From: 67-14 sp020438345
GTDB taxonomy: Bacteria; Actinomycetota; Thermoleophilia; Solirubrobacterales; 70-9
DNA length: 64,000 bases
NCBI GenBank assembly: GCA_937872475.1
Contig: CALMSY010000031.1
Span: forward strand, 23,996 to 87,995
Reading direction: 5' to 3'
Shown here: piece after piece, positions 16,325 through 25,263 of the stretch
Numbering within the stretch: position 1 is the stretch's first letter
How the letters are laid out: the number at the start of each line of letters is the position of its first letter
Position numbers and translations under genes: made by a program
The notes under the pieces: generated by a model
Told to the model about the DNA's origin: nothing
The model's database searches: none
The model's input: the letters and a program-made list of their open reading frames with translations, nothing else

Positions 16325-16633
16325 ATGCCCCAAAATGATGATGGGAAAAAGTTCTGCCTCGAATTCACCGACTTCCACGGGGCCGACATGCCCTGGCTCA
16401 TGGAGAAAGCGCGGGCGATCGGGGAGGTTCTGGTCCCCCGCCTCGGCGGAAATCTGGAGTGGGGCCAGGTGGTCGTCCTGCCGGATCGAAAAGGAATCGG
16501 GCTCGGACCGCGGTTCCCGCCGGAGTTCTATGCGAGCCACGGCAAAATCAGGCCTGTATCACCGGTGATACACTCGGATCGTGAGGCGGGTAAGCGTTCG
16601 CGAACTCAGAAACCAGGGCGGCAAGGTGCTTGA
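16325..16633 (+). CDS. Small unknown protein
   Basis: 102 residues. ATG 16325 has AAAGGAA 6 bases upstream. CLEFTDFHGADMPWLMEKAR, GGNLEWGQVVVLPDR and ASHGKIRP look like a compact alpha/beta protein. Its last ~17 codons overlap the vapB of pair 3 and its operator in another frame, so the natural end may once have been earlier. No family was recognised. Confidence 0.5.
   Translation: MPQNDDGKKFCLEFTDFHGADMPWLMEKARAIGEVLVPRLGGNLEWGQVVVLPDRKGIGLGPRFPPEFYASHGKIRPVSPVIHSDREAGKRSRTQKPGRQGA
16555..16572. promoter_or_regulatory. 18-base perfect palindrome, vapBC operator (pair 3)
   Basis: TGTATCACCGGTGATACA is fully self-complementary and overlaps the -10 box TACACT (16569-16574), which ends 6 bases before GTG 16581. 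VapBC complexes bind such palindromes to repress themselves. Confidence 0.7.
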
Positions 16634-16826
16634 CCGGGTCCAGCGCGGCGAGCGGACAATCATCACTCGCGATGGCGAAGATGTGGCCGAGCTAAGACCT
16701 GTGCGAAAGAGCCTGTCAGCCGAGGCGCTCATTGAGCGACGCCGAAACCTCCCCTCAATGGATCCGGAACTGCTTCGCCGTGACATCGACGAGATTCTCG
16801 ACACGAACCTTTGGAACCTACGATGA
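16581..16826 (+). CDS. vapB: Phd/YefM-type antitoxin (pair 3)
   Basis: 81 residues from GTG. RRVSVRELRNQGGKVLDRVQ and then TRDGEDVAELRPV mark the Phd/YefM fold; the tail DPELLRRDIDEILDTNLWNL should bind the toxin. It is probably leaderless: the -10 TACACT is 6 bases away and no ribosome site is present. Its stop overlaps the toxin start (ATGA). Confidence 0.92.
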   Translation: MRRVSVRELRNQGGKVLDRVQRGERTIITRDGEDVAELRPVRKSLSAEALIERRRNLPSMDPELLRRDIDEILDTNLWNLR

Positions 16827-17221
16827 ACCAGTCCGAGGAGGGGCTGCTCGACACTTGTACCCTGATCCTGCTCGAAAAGCTGGACCCCCGGGAGCTTCCC
16901 CGGAAGCCGGCGATTTCCACGATCACCCTGGCGGAGCTAGCCATTGGCCCCCTGGTAGCGAAAAGCGAATCAGAACGTCTGCTTCGCCAGTCACACCTGC
17001 TGCTGGCCGAGGCTGACTTTGATCCGATTCCGTTTGACGACCAGGCTGCCCGCGCCTTCGGGGCAGTAGCCGCGAACCTTCATGACACAGGGCGAAAGAC
17101 CGCTGCCCGTTCACTGGACGCAATGATCGCGGCCACAGCCATATCGAGGGGTCTTCCGCTTTTCACCGCGAACCCGCGTGACTTCGAGGGGATCGCTTCA
17201 CTCGAGGTTCGTCAGGTCTGA
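16823..17221 (+). CDS. vapC: VapC-family PIN-domain toxin (pair 3)
   Basis: 132 residues from ATG 16823, overlapping the antitoxin stop by 4 bases. LLDTCTLILLEKL, ITLAELAIG, ARSLDAMIAATA and TANPRDFEGI give the four PIN acid positions, with the usual N-P-x-D-F ending. It is an RNA-cleaving toxin. The upstream ATG at 16811 lies inside vapB and is not needed. Confidence 0.92.
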   Translation: MNQSEEGLLDTCTLILLEKLDPRELPRKPAISTITLAELAIGPLVAKSESERLLRQSHLLLAEADFDPIPFDDQAARAFGAVAANLHDTGRKTAARSLDAMIAATAISRGLPLFTANPRDFEGIASLEVRQV

Positions 17222-17245
17222 GGTTCCGCGCCGACTCGATCGGAC

Positions 17246-17334
17246 ATGAAAGCAGGGTTGACCCCGGAGGAGTTCGTGGCACGGAGGAAACCACGATCGT
17301 CAACCGCCAGCCGGTCACACCGGAAGCCGTGACC
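17246..17334 (+). pseudogene. Second fragment of the LTPEEF gene 5' end
   Basis: ATG 17246 reads MKAGLTPEEFVARRKP and soon stops. Bases 17258-17278 are identical to 12167-12187 (TTGACCCCGGAGGAGTTCGT and one more base). After this block the two sequences have nothing in common, so both are fragments, probably with other debris joined on. Confidence 0.4.
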
Positions 17335-17367
17335 GAACTTGAACAACGGATCGGGGGTCCGTACGGC

Positions 17368-17373
17368 TAGGCT
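17368..17373 (+). promoter_or_regulatory. -10 box TAGGCT before SulP gene
   Basis: It ends 6 bases before GTG 17380; leaderless arrangement. Confidence 0.45.
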
Positions 17374-17379
17374 GCCACC

Positions 17380-19053
17380 GTGTCCTTCGCGGTTCGCCAT
17401 CTGCGTCGACTGTTTCCGGGCCTCGAGGCAATTCACCGTTACCCAGGGTCCCGCCGGCCGGATCTCCTGGCCGGTCTGGTGCTGGCCGCGATCCTTGTGC
17501 CCCAGGGCATGGCCTACGCGCAACTGGCCGGGTTGCCGGCGGTCACCGGGCTCTACACAACAATCGCCTGCCTGGTCGGCTACGCGCTGTTCGGGCCTTC
17601 CCGGGTCCTGGTTCTCGGGCCCGACTCGTCGATATCGCCACTGATCTTCGCCGCGATCGTTCCGCTCGTGGTAAGCGACGATCCCGGGCAGGCGATCGCC
17701 CTCGCCGGGATGCTCGCAATCCTGGTCGGGCTGGTCGAGATCGGCCTTGGCCTGGGCAAGCTCGGGTTCGTAGCCGATCTGCTCTCGAAAGAGGTCCAGG
17801 TCGGCTACATGAACGGGTTGGGCATCACGATCATCGTCGGCCAGTTACCGAAGCTGTTCGGCTTTTCCACCGAGGCGGATTCGTTCCTGGGTGAAGTCCG
17901 GGCCTTCGTCGAAGGGATCGGCCAGACCCACGCCACAACGCTCTTGCTGGGGATTTCGGTGCTGGCCATCCTGCTGATCCTGCCGTTGATCACCAAACGA
18001 CTGCCCGCGGTACTGGTCGCGGTGGTAGCCGCCACCGTGGCCTCGGCGCTACTCGGCCTGGCCGACCATGGGGTCGCCACGGTCGGCTCGCTACCTCAGG
18101 GAATCCCCGCCCCGTCGCTTCCCTTCACCAACGCCGGCGACCTGCCACCACTGATCATCGCCGCGGTTGGCATCACCCTGGTCTCACTGACCGACACGAT
18201 CGCCACCGCCACCAGTTTCGCCAGCCGCCGGGGCGAGGAGGTCAAACCCAACCAGGAGATGATCGGGATCGGGACCGCCAACATCGCGGCCGGGTTTTTT
18301 CAGGGGTTCGCGATCTCGACCAGTGGCTCGAGGACTGCCGTGGCCGAGCAATCCGGGGCCAGAACCCAGCTCACCGGTCTGGTCGGGGCGGGCCTGGTCG
18401 CGATGCTGCTGCTGTTCCTGAACGGCCTCTTGGCCGATCTGCCTGACGCGGCCCTGGCCGCGGTCGTGATCGGAGCTGCCCTCTCGCTGATGGACATCGG
18501 CATCCTGCGCCGGTACAACGCGATCCGCCGTAGCGCCTTGGGCGTCTCGCTGGTCGCAACCGCGGGCGTCGTTCTGCTGGGGGTCCTGCAGGGGATCGTG
18601 ATTGCTGTCGTGCTGGCGATCATCCTTTTCTTCCGCCGTAACTGGTGGCCTCACGGCGCCGTCCTCGGGCACCTGGAAAACAAAGAGGGCTGGCATGCCC
18701 TGGCCGACTACCCGCAGGCCGAACAGATTCCCGGAATAGTTGTTTACCGCTGGGAAGCACCGCTCTTCTTCGCCAACTCCGGACGGTTCCGCGAAGAGAT
18801 CAGAAGGCTGGCCCGCGAGCATGAACCCAAGTGGATCCTGATCCAGTGCGAAGCGATCACCGACGTCGACGTGACCGCCGCCGAAATGCTTGAACAGCTG
18901 GACCTCGAATTGAACGCGGCCGGCATACACCTCGCCTTTGCCGAGATGCGCCACCGCCTGCAAGAGCTGACTCTGCGCTACGGCCTGATGGATTCGGTTG
19001 ATCGAAACAACTTCTTCCCGACCGTCGAGGCAGCCCTCTCCAAAATCCGGTGA
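17380..19053 (+). CDS. SulP-family anion transporter with STAS domain
   Basis: 557 residues from GTG. RPDLLAGLVLAAILVPQGMA and YAQLAGLPAVTGLYT are the SulP signature, followed by ~11 hydrophobic segments to about residue 420. The cytoplasmic STAS domain covers the rest (VVYRWEAPLFFANSGRFREE, LIQCEAITDVDVTAAEMLEQ). The family moves sulfate, bicarbonate or similar anions, usually with a proton or sodium. The substrate cannot be read from sequence. It is monocistronic; the convergent gene ends 12 bases away. Confidence 0.92.
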   Translation: MSFAVRHLRRLFPGLEAIHRYPGSRRPDLLAGLVLAAILVPQGMAYAQLAGLPAVTGLYTTIACLVGYALFGPSRVLVLGPDSSISPLIFAAIVPLVVSDDPGQAIALAGMLAILVGLVEIGLGLGKLGFVADLLSKEVQVGYMNGLGITIIVGQLPKLFGFSTEADSFLGEVRAFVEGIGQTHATTLLLGISVLAILLILPLITKRLPAVLVAVVAATVASALLGLADHGVATVGSLPQGIPAPSLPFTNAGDLPPLIIAAVGITLVSLTDTIATATSFASRRGEEVKPNQEMIGIGTANIAAGFFQGFAISTSGSRTAVAEQSGARTQLTGLVGAGLVAMLLLFLNGLLADLPDAALAAVVIGAALSLMDIGILRRYNAIRRSALGVSLVATAGVVLLGVLQGIVIAVVLAIILFFRRNWWPHGAVLGHLENKEGWHALADYPQAEQIPGIVVYRWEAPLFFANSGRFREEIRRLAREHEPKWILIQCEAITDVDVTAAEMLEQLDLELNAAGIHLAFAEMRHRLQELTLRYGLMDSVDRNNFFPTVEAALSKIR

Positions 19054-19064
19054 CTTTCCGGGTC

Positions 19065-20120
19065 CTACTCGCTCAGCACGTCGGCGACCGGTCGCCTGGG
19101 CTCGGGCTTCACCTCGGGGCCAAAACCGAGCCGCAACAACAGTTGGGGGAATCCATCCGGACGGCCGATCGCCCGGGCCAGCCTCCCACGGACCTCCGCA
19201 ACCTCAATCGGCTGGTTGAGAAACGAAGCCGAAACCCCAGTCGCACCGGCGGCCAGCAGGATCCGCTGCAGAGCCCGCCCGGTGGCGACCCAGGCGGCCG
19301 GGTCCTCGGCCGCCGTCCAGAGAACGGCAAGCAGAGGCGAAGCCTGGGCCAGCTCCTGGTCCTTGGCCGCCTGCCCTTTGCCAAGGTCGAAGGAACGGAT
19401 CACCAGGGGACCGGCGTAGGACATCAGGTCATTGAACCCGAACCCGTAGCCGCGCATGCCGTCACCGTTTCGACTTCGGTTGGGGTGGATCCAGGCGGCC
19501 AGCTCCCGCCGGAAACTGCGGTCGGCCATCTGGATGCGGTCCCCTTCCGCGACCAACCCGGCCACCTCGGACCGTTCCCCTCCGGTGATTTCATGCAACC
19601 CCGCACCCGCGGCGGCCGCCACGGCGCGAAGCTCGTCGACCAGCCCGTCGGGCAGCTCCCGGTCCTCGAAAGCCTGACGGTTGGTGTGGCGCTTTGTGAT
19701 CGCATCGAAAAGCCGGCTCTCCGCTTCTTCCGGCCTGCCGTCTTCGTGGAAGATGATCCGAGCCAGGAGATCTTCCTCGTCGGGTTCGGGAAGAACAGAT
19801 ACATCGGTTCGAAGGCCAAAATGCGCCGCCGCGATCAGCAGGGTTTCAAGTGCGGCGCCGCAGCTGATCAGCAGCTCACGGTCTTCAGCGTCGACAACCG
19901 GAAGCGCACGGCTGCGGTCCGCCCGCAGTTCGGCCGAGTCACCTTCGATCCGGAAAAGCCAGGGCTGAGTGTTGTGGCCGGAAGGAGCGAGGATCGCGTA
20001 ACCGAGAAGAAAGCGGATCCTCCCGGCGACGCTACCGGTCGAGGGGAAGTCGCTTTCGTCGATCATCCATACCTTCAGTGGCAGACCGGCCTTGCCCTTC
20101 TCAGCCCACGGTTCGCTCAT
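19065..20120 (-). CDS. Acg-like nitroreductase-family flavoprotein
   Basis: 351 residues from ATG 20120. LGYAILAPSGHNTQPWLFRI is the FMN-binding start shared by nitroreductases and mycobacterial Acg/Rv3131. ITKRHTNRQAFEDRELPDGL and the final IGRPDGFPQLLLRLGFGP are also typical. Acg proteins bind FMN but often lack reductase activity and are dormancy-linked in mycobacteria. The -10 TAGGAT lies 8 bases before ATG. It is divergent from an oxidoreductase gene, with about 117 bases between the starts. Confidence 0.85.
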   Translation of the reverse strand: MSEPWAEKGKAGLPLKVWMIDESDFPSTGSVAGRIRFLLGYAILAPSGHNTQPWLFRIEGDSAELRADRSRALPVVDAEDRELLISCGAALETLLIAAAHFGLRTDVSVLPEPDEEDLLARIIFHEDGRPEEAESRLFDAITKRHTNRQAFEDRELPDGLVDELRAVAAAAGAGLHEITGGERSEVAGLVAEGDRIQMADRSFRRELAAWIHPNRSRNGDGMRGYGFGFNDLMSYAGPLVIRSFDLGKGQAAKDQELAQASPLLAVLWTAAEDPAAWVATGRALQRILLAAGATGVSASFLNQPIEVAEVRGRLARAIGRPDGFPQLLLRLGFGPEVKPEPRRPVADVLSE

Positions 20121-20128
20121 ATGGCTCG

Positions 20129-20134
20129 ATCCTA
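20129..20134 (-). promoter_or_regulatory. -10 box TAGGAT of nitroreductase-like gene
   Basis: It ends 8 bases before ATG 20120 on the minus strand. Confidence 0.4.
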
Positions 20135-20222
20135 TATCTCGAAACATTCTCTTCTCGCGAATGGCTGAGGGCCTCGCTGAACAAGTCAGCCCGCCGTCTC
20201 GGGATGGCGTCACCGGCTTCGG

Positions 20223-20228
20223 TAGATT
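20223..20228 (+). promoter_or_regulatory. -10 box TAGATT of quinone-oxidoreductase-like gene
   Basis: It ends 8 bases before ATG 20237. No ribosome binding site is seen. Confidence 0.45.
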
Positions 20229-20236
20229 CGCCCCCG

Positions 20237-21193
20237 ATGAAAGCTGCGAGATTTGAGAGCTACGGTCCGCCTGATGTGGTGCAGGTGAGTGAACTTCCCG
20301 CCCCGGAACCAGGGAGTTCCGAGGTGCTGGTCCGGGTGGTGGCTGTCGCGGTCACCTCCGGAGATGCCCGGATCCGGGCGGCGAGGTTCCCGCGGGGATT
20401 CGCTTTCCCGGCGAGGCTGGCCTTCGGTTTGCGTGGCCCGCGCCGCCAGGTTCTGGGCAGCACCTTCTCCGGGGTTGTCGAAAAGACGGGGCCCAAGGTA
20501 AGCGACTTCACCCCGGGCGACGAAGTCTGTGGAATGACCGGAATCCGCATGGGCGCCCACGCCGAATACCTTGCGGTTCCTGCGGCGAAGCTGGCCCGGA
20601 AGCCTGCCGGGGTCTCACACGCGGATGCGGCCGGGATCCTTTTTGGCGGCAGCACAGCGATCTACTTTCTGAGAGACCAGTGTGAAATCAACGAGGGAAG
20701 CACCGTCCTGGTGAACGGAGCCTCCGGGTCGGTCGGAACCGCGGCGGTCCAGGTCGCCAGACACCTCGGCGCCACGGTAACGGCAGTGTGCAGCTCGGGC
20801 AACCTGGAGCTGGTTCAGCGGCTGGGTGCCGACCACACCGTCGACTACCGCGAGACACCGGTCACGGAGCTGCCCGAACGTTTCGATGTGGTTCTGGACA
20901 CGGTCGGCAACATCGACCGGAAGTCGGGAAACGATCTGCTGAGCGAGAACGGCGTGCTGCTGCTGGCGGTCGCAAGTCTCGGTGAGACCATCCGGCCCGG
21001 CGGGAAGGTCAGGTCGGGCAGTGGACCGGAGGATCCGGCCGACTTCGAGTATCTGCTCGATCTCGTCGAATCTGGCCGACTCGACCCGGTCACAGAAAAA
21101 CTCGATGGACTAGAGCAGATCACCGAGGCCTACGAGCGGATCGATTCCGGCCACAAGACCGGCAACCTGGTGCTGCACCTGACCGGTCCCTGA
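20237..21193 (+). CDS. MDR-family NAD(P)-dependent quinone oxidoreductase-like
   Basis: 318 residues. The N-terminal GroES-like domain starts MKAARFESYGPPDVVQVSEL. The NAD(P) site is VLVNGASGSVGTAAVQVARH, followed by LGADHTVDYRE. It lacks the catalytic zinc cysteines, as in quinone oxidoreductase and zeta-crystallin types. The FTPGDEVCGMTG loop and the terminal GKVRSGSG/KTGNLVLHL are standard. It is expected to reduce a quinone or enone with NADPH. The actual substrate is unknown. Confidence 0.88.
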   Translation: MKAARFESYGPPDVVQVSELPAPEPGSSEVLVRVVAVAVTSGDARIRAARFPRGFAFPARLAFGLRGPRRQVLGSTFSGVVEKTGPKVSDFTPGDEVCGMTGIRMGAHAEYLAVPAAKLARKPAGVSHADAAGILFGGSTAIYFLRDQCEINEGSTVLVNGASGSVGTAAVQVARHLGATVTAVCSSGNLELVQRLGADHTVDYRETPVTELPERFDVVLDTVGNIDRKSGNDLLSENGVLLLAVASLGETIRPGGKVRSGSGPEDPADFEYLLDLVESGRLDPVTEKLDGLEQITEAYERIDSGHKTGNLVLHLTGP

Positions 21194-21298
21194 GCTCGAC
21201 GGGAAAGAGGCCGTGAGCTGCAGGTGCGGGTTGAACGGACCGGCCGGCTTCGAATAGCGGTTTGTCAGAAACCCTCCTGACCGCCCGACATTCCGGGC

Positions 21299-22567
21299 AT
21301 GGAACTTGACGCAAAGCTGGATCTCAATGTCGTGGCCGTTGACTCCGGGGAGACGGTCCACCTGCTTCTGGAGCTGGAGGCTCCTGTCCTGGAGGGTGAA
21401 CGCCGGAGGGACCCGGCGAACCTCCAGGTTGTTCTTGACCGCAGCGGCTCCATGGGTGGCGGCAGCCTCATCTCCGCACTTCAGGCGATCCACAGCCTGA
21501 TCGGCCGGCTGCAACCGGATGACCAGCTCGGACTGGTCGCTTTCGATGACTCGGTTGTCATACCGATCGCGGCCGGACCGATCGGTGACGGCAAGGCGGC
21601 CCGCGGGGCGCTTCGCCAAATCCACCCGGGCGGAATGACCAATCTCAGTTCCGGGCTGATGCGGGGAATCCAGGAAGCCGGAAGGGTCAGCGGCGACGGA
21701 GGCTCCACCCTGGTCCTGCTATCGGACGGCCACGCCAATGAAGGCGTAACCGATCACGATGCCCTGGAAGGCGTCGCCAGAGGGGCGGGCGAACACAGGA
21801 TCAGTATTTCGACGGTCGGAATCGGCTACGGCTATGACGAAGACCTGCTTGACGTGATCTCGCGTGGAGGCGGCGGCAACTCCCACTTCGCCGAAAACGG
21901 AGACGAAGCCGGGGCCCACCTTGCGGGGGAAGTCGACGGACTCCTCGAACAGGTGATCCAGGCGGCCAGCCTGATCGTAAGACCGACCGGGGATGTGAGC
22001 GGAGTGAAGCTCTTCAACGACCTGCCGGTCGCGGAGATCAAAGGTGGCTTTATGGTCGAACTCGGTGAGCTAGTTTCCGGGGAGAAACGCAAGCTGCTTC
22101 TCGAAATCGATGTTCCTGACATCGCGGCGCTCGGTCTCGCCCAGGTTTGCGAACTGGAACTGCGATGGGTCGAAACCGAAACCATGGAAAGCAAGACGAT
22201 CACCTTGCCGATCAATGTGAATGTACTCCCGGGTGACGAGGCAGCCGGACGGACCGCCAACCCGGAAGTCGTTACCGAACTCACCTTCCAGGTTGCCCAG
22301 CGAAACAAGCGGGAAGCCTCCGAAGCACTTGCCCGTGGCGATCACAACGAAGCCCGCCGGCTCTGGCAGGAATCGCGCCAGCAGCTTGGTCACCTGGATC
22401 GAAGCCAGATGAACGACCAGCAGATCCTGGAGGTCGATGAGGAACTCGGAATGGTCGATCAGATCGAACTCCGCTCCGATTCGGACATCAACTCGGCCCG
22501 CAAGATGTCCCAGGCCGATTTCCACCGCAAGAACCGCAAGCGTGGCCGGGAGGAGCGAGGCGAGTAA
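21299..22567 (+). CDS. VWA-domain protein
   Basis: 422 residues. VVLDRSGSMGGGSLISALQA is the MIDAS metal site (DxSxS), with the threonine in GGMTNLSSGL and the aspartate in LSDGHANEG, so it should bind a divalent metal and a protein ligand. There is no signal peptide or membrane segment. The C-terminal ~150 residues are a beta region followed by helices (REASEALARGDHNEARRLWQ) resembling inter-alpha-trypsin-inhibitor-like bacterial VWA proteins. Protein-protein binding in the cytoplasm is likely; the partner is unknown. Confidence 0.85.
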   Translation: MELDAKLDLNVVAVDSGETVHLLLELEAPVLEGERRRDPANLQVVLDRSGSMGGGSLISALQAIHSLIGRLQPDDQLGLVAFDDSVVIPIAAGPIGDGKAARGALRQIHPGGMTNLSSGLMRGIQEAGRVSGDGGSTLVLLSDGHANEGVTDHDALEGVARGAGEHRISISTVGIGYGYDEDLLDVISRGGGGNSHFAENGDEAGAHLAGEVDGLLEQVIQAASLIVRPTGDVSGVKLFNDLPVAEIKGGFMVELGELVSGEKRKLLLEIDVPDIAALGLAQVCELELRWVETETMESKTITLPINVNVLPGDEAAGRTANPEVVTELTFQVAQRNKREASEALARGDHNEARRLWQESRQQLGHLDRSQMNDQQILEVDEELGMVDQIELRSDSDINSARKMSQADFHRKNRKRGREERGE

Positions 22568-22653
22568 GCCCGCCACCGGAGGACTAAAGCGCACAACGAG
22601 ACGCGAACCCTGTGTGGGGGGTCACGCATCCTGCTGTGCCGGGCCCTACCCCG

Positions 22654-22659
22654 TATAGT
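22654..22659 (+). promoter_or_regulatory. -10 box TATAGT of GH31 gene
   Basis: TATAGT ends 7 bases before ATG 22667; leaderless arrangement. Confidence 0.55.
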
Positions 22660-22666
22660 CGCGGGC

Positions 22667-25183
22667 ATGCATGGATTCGCAGGGAATTCAGTAGCGGTGA
22701 TCCGATCGGTGACTCTGGCGATTGTCGTGGCCGGGATCATTTTTTCCGCCGTGGCTGTCGGCCAGGTTGATGCTGCCGGCAAGCAAGACACGGTTTCGAG
22801 CGGTCCGGCCAAGGCCGTGTTCGGAACCAGGCAATGGACATTCGACTTTTACGACAAACGCCGCAAACCGGTCTTGAGTGAACAGCCCGGAACCGGCAGC
22901 GGGCCGGTCGGCCGGCTCGGTTTCAAGGTGGACGGCGCCTGGAAGCACGCGACCCGGGTGAAGAAAAGCTGGAAGCAGGGTCGGAGCCGGATGCTGCGGG
23001 TCGCCACCACCGACAACACCCGGGACCTCAAGGTGGCCGTCTCCCCCGCCAGTCAGGGCTCGGTCCGGCTGACCGCTTCGATCATCGGCTCCCGGACCGG
23101 AATCGAGGCGATCGGAATGAGTTTCCGGGCACCGGCCGGCGAACGCTACCTCGGATTCGGCGAGCGATCCAACGCGGTGAACCAGCGCGGCAATGTGGTT
23201 GAAAGCTGGGTCGGTGAAGGTCCCTACCAGCAGGCGGAATACCCGGTGATCGAGCATTTCGTCCCGAGCTGGGGCATGCGCCGACGTGCCGATGACACCT
23301 ACTTCCCGATTCCCTGGCTGCTTTCTACCTCGGGTTACGGTGTGTTGGTCGAGAACTCGAATCCGAGTTACTTCCATCTCGCTACCGACCGCAAAGACAG
23401 TTGGCGGGTCGAACTGACAAGGACCGTCGACGGACTCGCCAGCCAGCCCGCGGACCCGCCCGCTCCCGACACGATCAGCCTGCGCTTTTTCCCCGGCCCG
23501 ACCCCGGCCGACGTGGTCCGCAGGAAGAGTGGAGCGCTCGGTCGCCAGCCCGCATCCGCCCCCTTCTTCTTCGGACCATGGGTTCAGCCCAAGGGTGACA
23601 CGACGGCGACCCTGGAAACGCTCAGTAACAGTGACGTGCCGACCTCCTTGCTCCAGACCTACCTTCACTACCTGCCCTGCCAGCACCAGGCCGGCAAGGA
23701 ACAGGCCCAGCGTGACTTCACCAGCTCCGTGCATGACAACGGGCTGGCGGTCACCGCGTACTTCAATCCGATGCTCTGTACCAGCCGGCCGCTTTTCACG
23801 ACGCTTGGAAACTCGGGGGAGATGACCCGCAAGAGCGACGGCAATCCTTACGAGTACAACTACCTGAGCTACCACGTCGGACAGTTCGATTTCAGCAACC
23901 CCGCTGCCCGCGGTTCATACGGCGAGCTACTTCGTGAAGCACTGGATCAGGGCTATGACGGCTGGATGGAAGACTTCGGCGAGTACACGCCCCCGGACTC
24001 GGTCTCCTTCGACGGCAGCTCGGGCATGGTCGAACACAACCGTTACCCCCAGCGCTATCACTGCGCGGCCTACGAACAGACCCGAAACCACCCGAGGCCA
24101 GTGGCCCGCTTCGTCCGGTCCGGCTTCACCGGATCGGCCGCCTGCTCGCCGGTTGTCTGGGGAGGCGACCCGTCAACCACGTGGGATTACGACGGTCTCC
24201 GGGATTCGATCCGGAACGCCCTGACCATGGGCCTCTCCGGAGTCGGGGTCTGGGGCTCCGACATCGGCGGCTTCTTCTCGCTCACCGCGGACGCTCTCAC
24301 CCCGGAGCTGCTCAATCGCTGGGTCCAGTTCGGGGCTTTTTCCGGGGTGATGCGAAACCAGGCCGATGGCCTGGGCAAGCCCCTGCTTCAGGTGCTTGCG
24401 CCCGACCAGATCAGCCATTGGCGCCGCTACTCGAAGTTGCGAACCCAGCTTTACCCGTATGTGAGTGGGGCAGCCGACGAGTACCGCGAGACCGGCCTGC
24501 CGATGATGCGGGCGATGGCGCTCTCCTACCCCGGGGACCGTCGCGCCACAGCACTCGAGGACCAGTTCATGTTCGGAAGCGACCTGCTGGTCGCCCCGGT
24601 CATAACCCCGGGAGCCACGACCCGAAAGGTCTATCTGCCAAAGGGCAAGTGGGTCGACTTCTGGAGAACTTTCAACTACGAAGAGACCAGCGGCGCATTC
24701 ACTGCCGGCACCGCCAGCCTGAAGAACGGCGGGGGCTGGCGGGACCTGCCAGCCCCGACCGATCAGATCCCCCTCCTGGTCCGGGCCGGTGGCATGATCA
24801 CCATGCTCGATCCGGACGTTGACACCCTCAGCTCCTTCGGCACCAACGAGTCGATCATCCACCTGGCCGACCGCAAGACCCGTAACCTCTACGCTTTCCC
24901 CCGCGGCAAATCAACCGGTCGCTTCGAAGACCACGGCCGGATCACCTCGACCGAAGGCCGGGGGTCATTCAAGCTGCAGGTCAGCGACACAGCGGCCCGG
25001 CCCTGGAAAATCACCGCGGCCACTAACACCCTGAAACAGCCGTTCAGGGTTCGCTGCGTGAAACTGAACGGCAGCAAGCTGAAGGCTGGTGCCTGGCAGG
25101 CCGGCAAGGGCCAGGTCAAGCTCGACCTTCCGGCCGACGGCAAGAAGTTCACGCTGGTCTTCGCCAGCAGATCCTGCTCCTGA
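22667..25183 (+). CDS. Secreted glycoside hydrolase family 31
   Basis: 838 residues. The signal peptide is VTLAIVVAGIIFSAVAVGQVDA. The N-terminal beta domain has YLGFGERSNAVNQRGN. The barrel carries the nucleophile Asp in GWMEDFGEYTPPD (near residue 434) and the acid/base Asp in GVWGSDIGGFF (near 531). The C-terminal beta domains include FMFGSDLLVAPVITPGA. GH31 enzymes split alpha-linked glucose, xylose or sulfoquinovose. The motif WMxDFGEY is also that of sulfoquinovosidases, but I could not confirm the sulfonate-binding residues. Secretion implies scavenging of extracellular sugar. Confidence 0.92.
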   Translation: MHGFAGNSVAVIRSVTLAIVVAGIIFSAVAVGQVDAAGKQDTVSSGPAKAVFGTRQWTFDFYDKRRKPVLSEQPGTGSGPVGRLGFKVDGAWKHATRVKKSWKQGRSRMLRVATTDNTRDLKVAVSPASQGSVRLTASIIGSRTGIEAIGMSFRAPAGERYLGFGERSNAVNQRGNVVESWVGEGPYQQAEYPVIEHFVPSWGMRRRADDTYFPIPWLLSTSGYGVLVENSNPSYFHLATDRKDSWRVELTRTVDGLASQPADPPAPDTISLRFFPGPTPADVVRRKSGALGRQPASAPFFFGPWVQPKGDTTATLETLSNSDVPTSLLQTYLHYLPCQHQAGKEQAQRDFTSSVHDNGLAVTAYFNPMLCTSRPLFTTLGNSGEMTRKSDGNPYEYNYLSYHVGQFDFSNPAARGSYGELLREALDQGYDGWMEDFGEYTPPDSVSFDGSSGMVEHNRYPQRYHCAAYEQTRNHPRPVARFVRSGFTGSAACSPVVWGGDPSTTWDYDGLRDSIRNALTMGLSGVGVWGSDIGGFFSLTADALTPELLNRWVQFGAFSGVMRNQADGLGKPLLQVLAPDQISHWRRYSKLRTQLYPYVSGAADEYRETGLPMMRAMALSYPGDRRATALEDQFMFGSDLLVAPVITPGATTRKVYLPKGKWVDFWRTFNYEETSGAFTAGTASLKNGGGWRDLPAPTDQIPLLVRAGGMITMLDPDVDTLSSFGTNESIIHLADRKTRNLYAFPRGKSTGRFEDHGRITSTEGRGSFKLQVSDTAARPWKITAATNTLKQPFRVRCVKLNGSKLKAGAWQAGKGQVKLDLPADGKKFTLVFASRSCS

Positions 25184-25263
25184 CCTGGTTGCCGCCGGGC
25201 CCTCCGGATGTCAGAATCGGTTTGGGCCAGACGACTCTCAAGGCAACCGCTAGAGGAGGAGAC

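Noticed and set aside
19050..20168. 372-codon forward frame opposite the nitroreductase-like gene
   Set aside because: Antisense to a well-matched Acg-type protein; low-complexity Arg/Pro/Gly reading.
22688..23875. 395-codon minus frame opposite GH31
   Set aside because: The GH31 catalytic residues are on the plus strand; this is a shadow.
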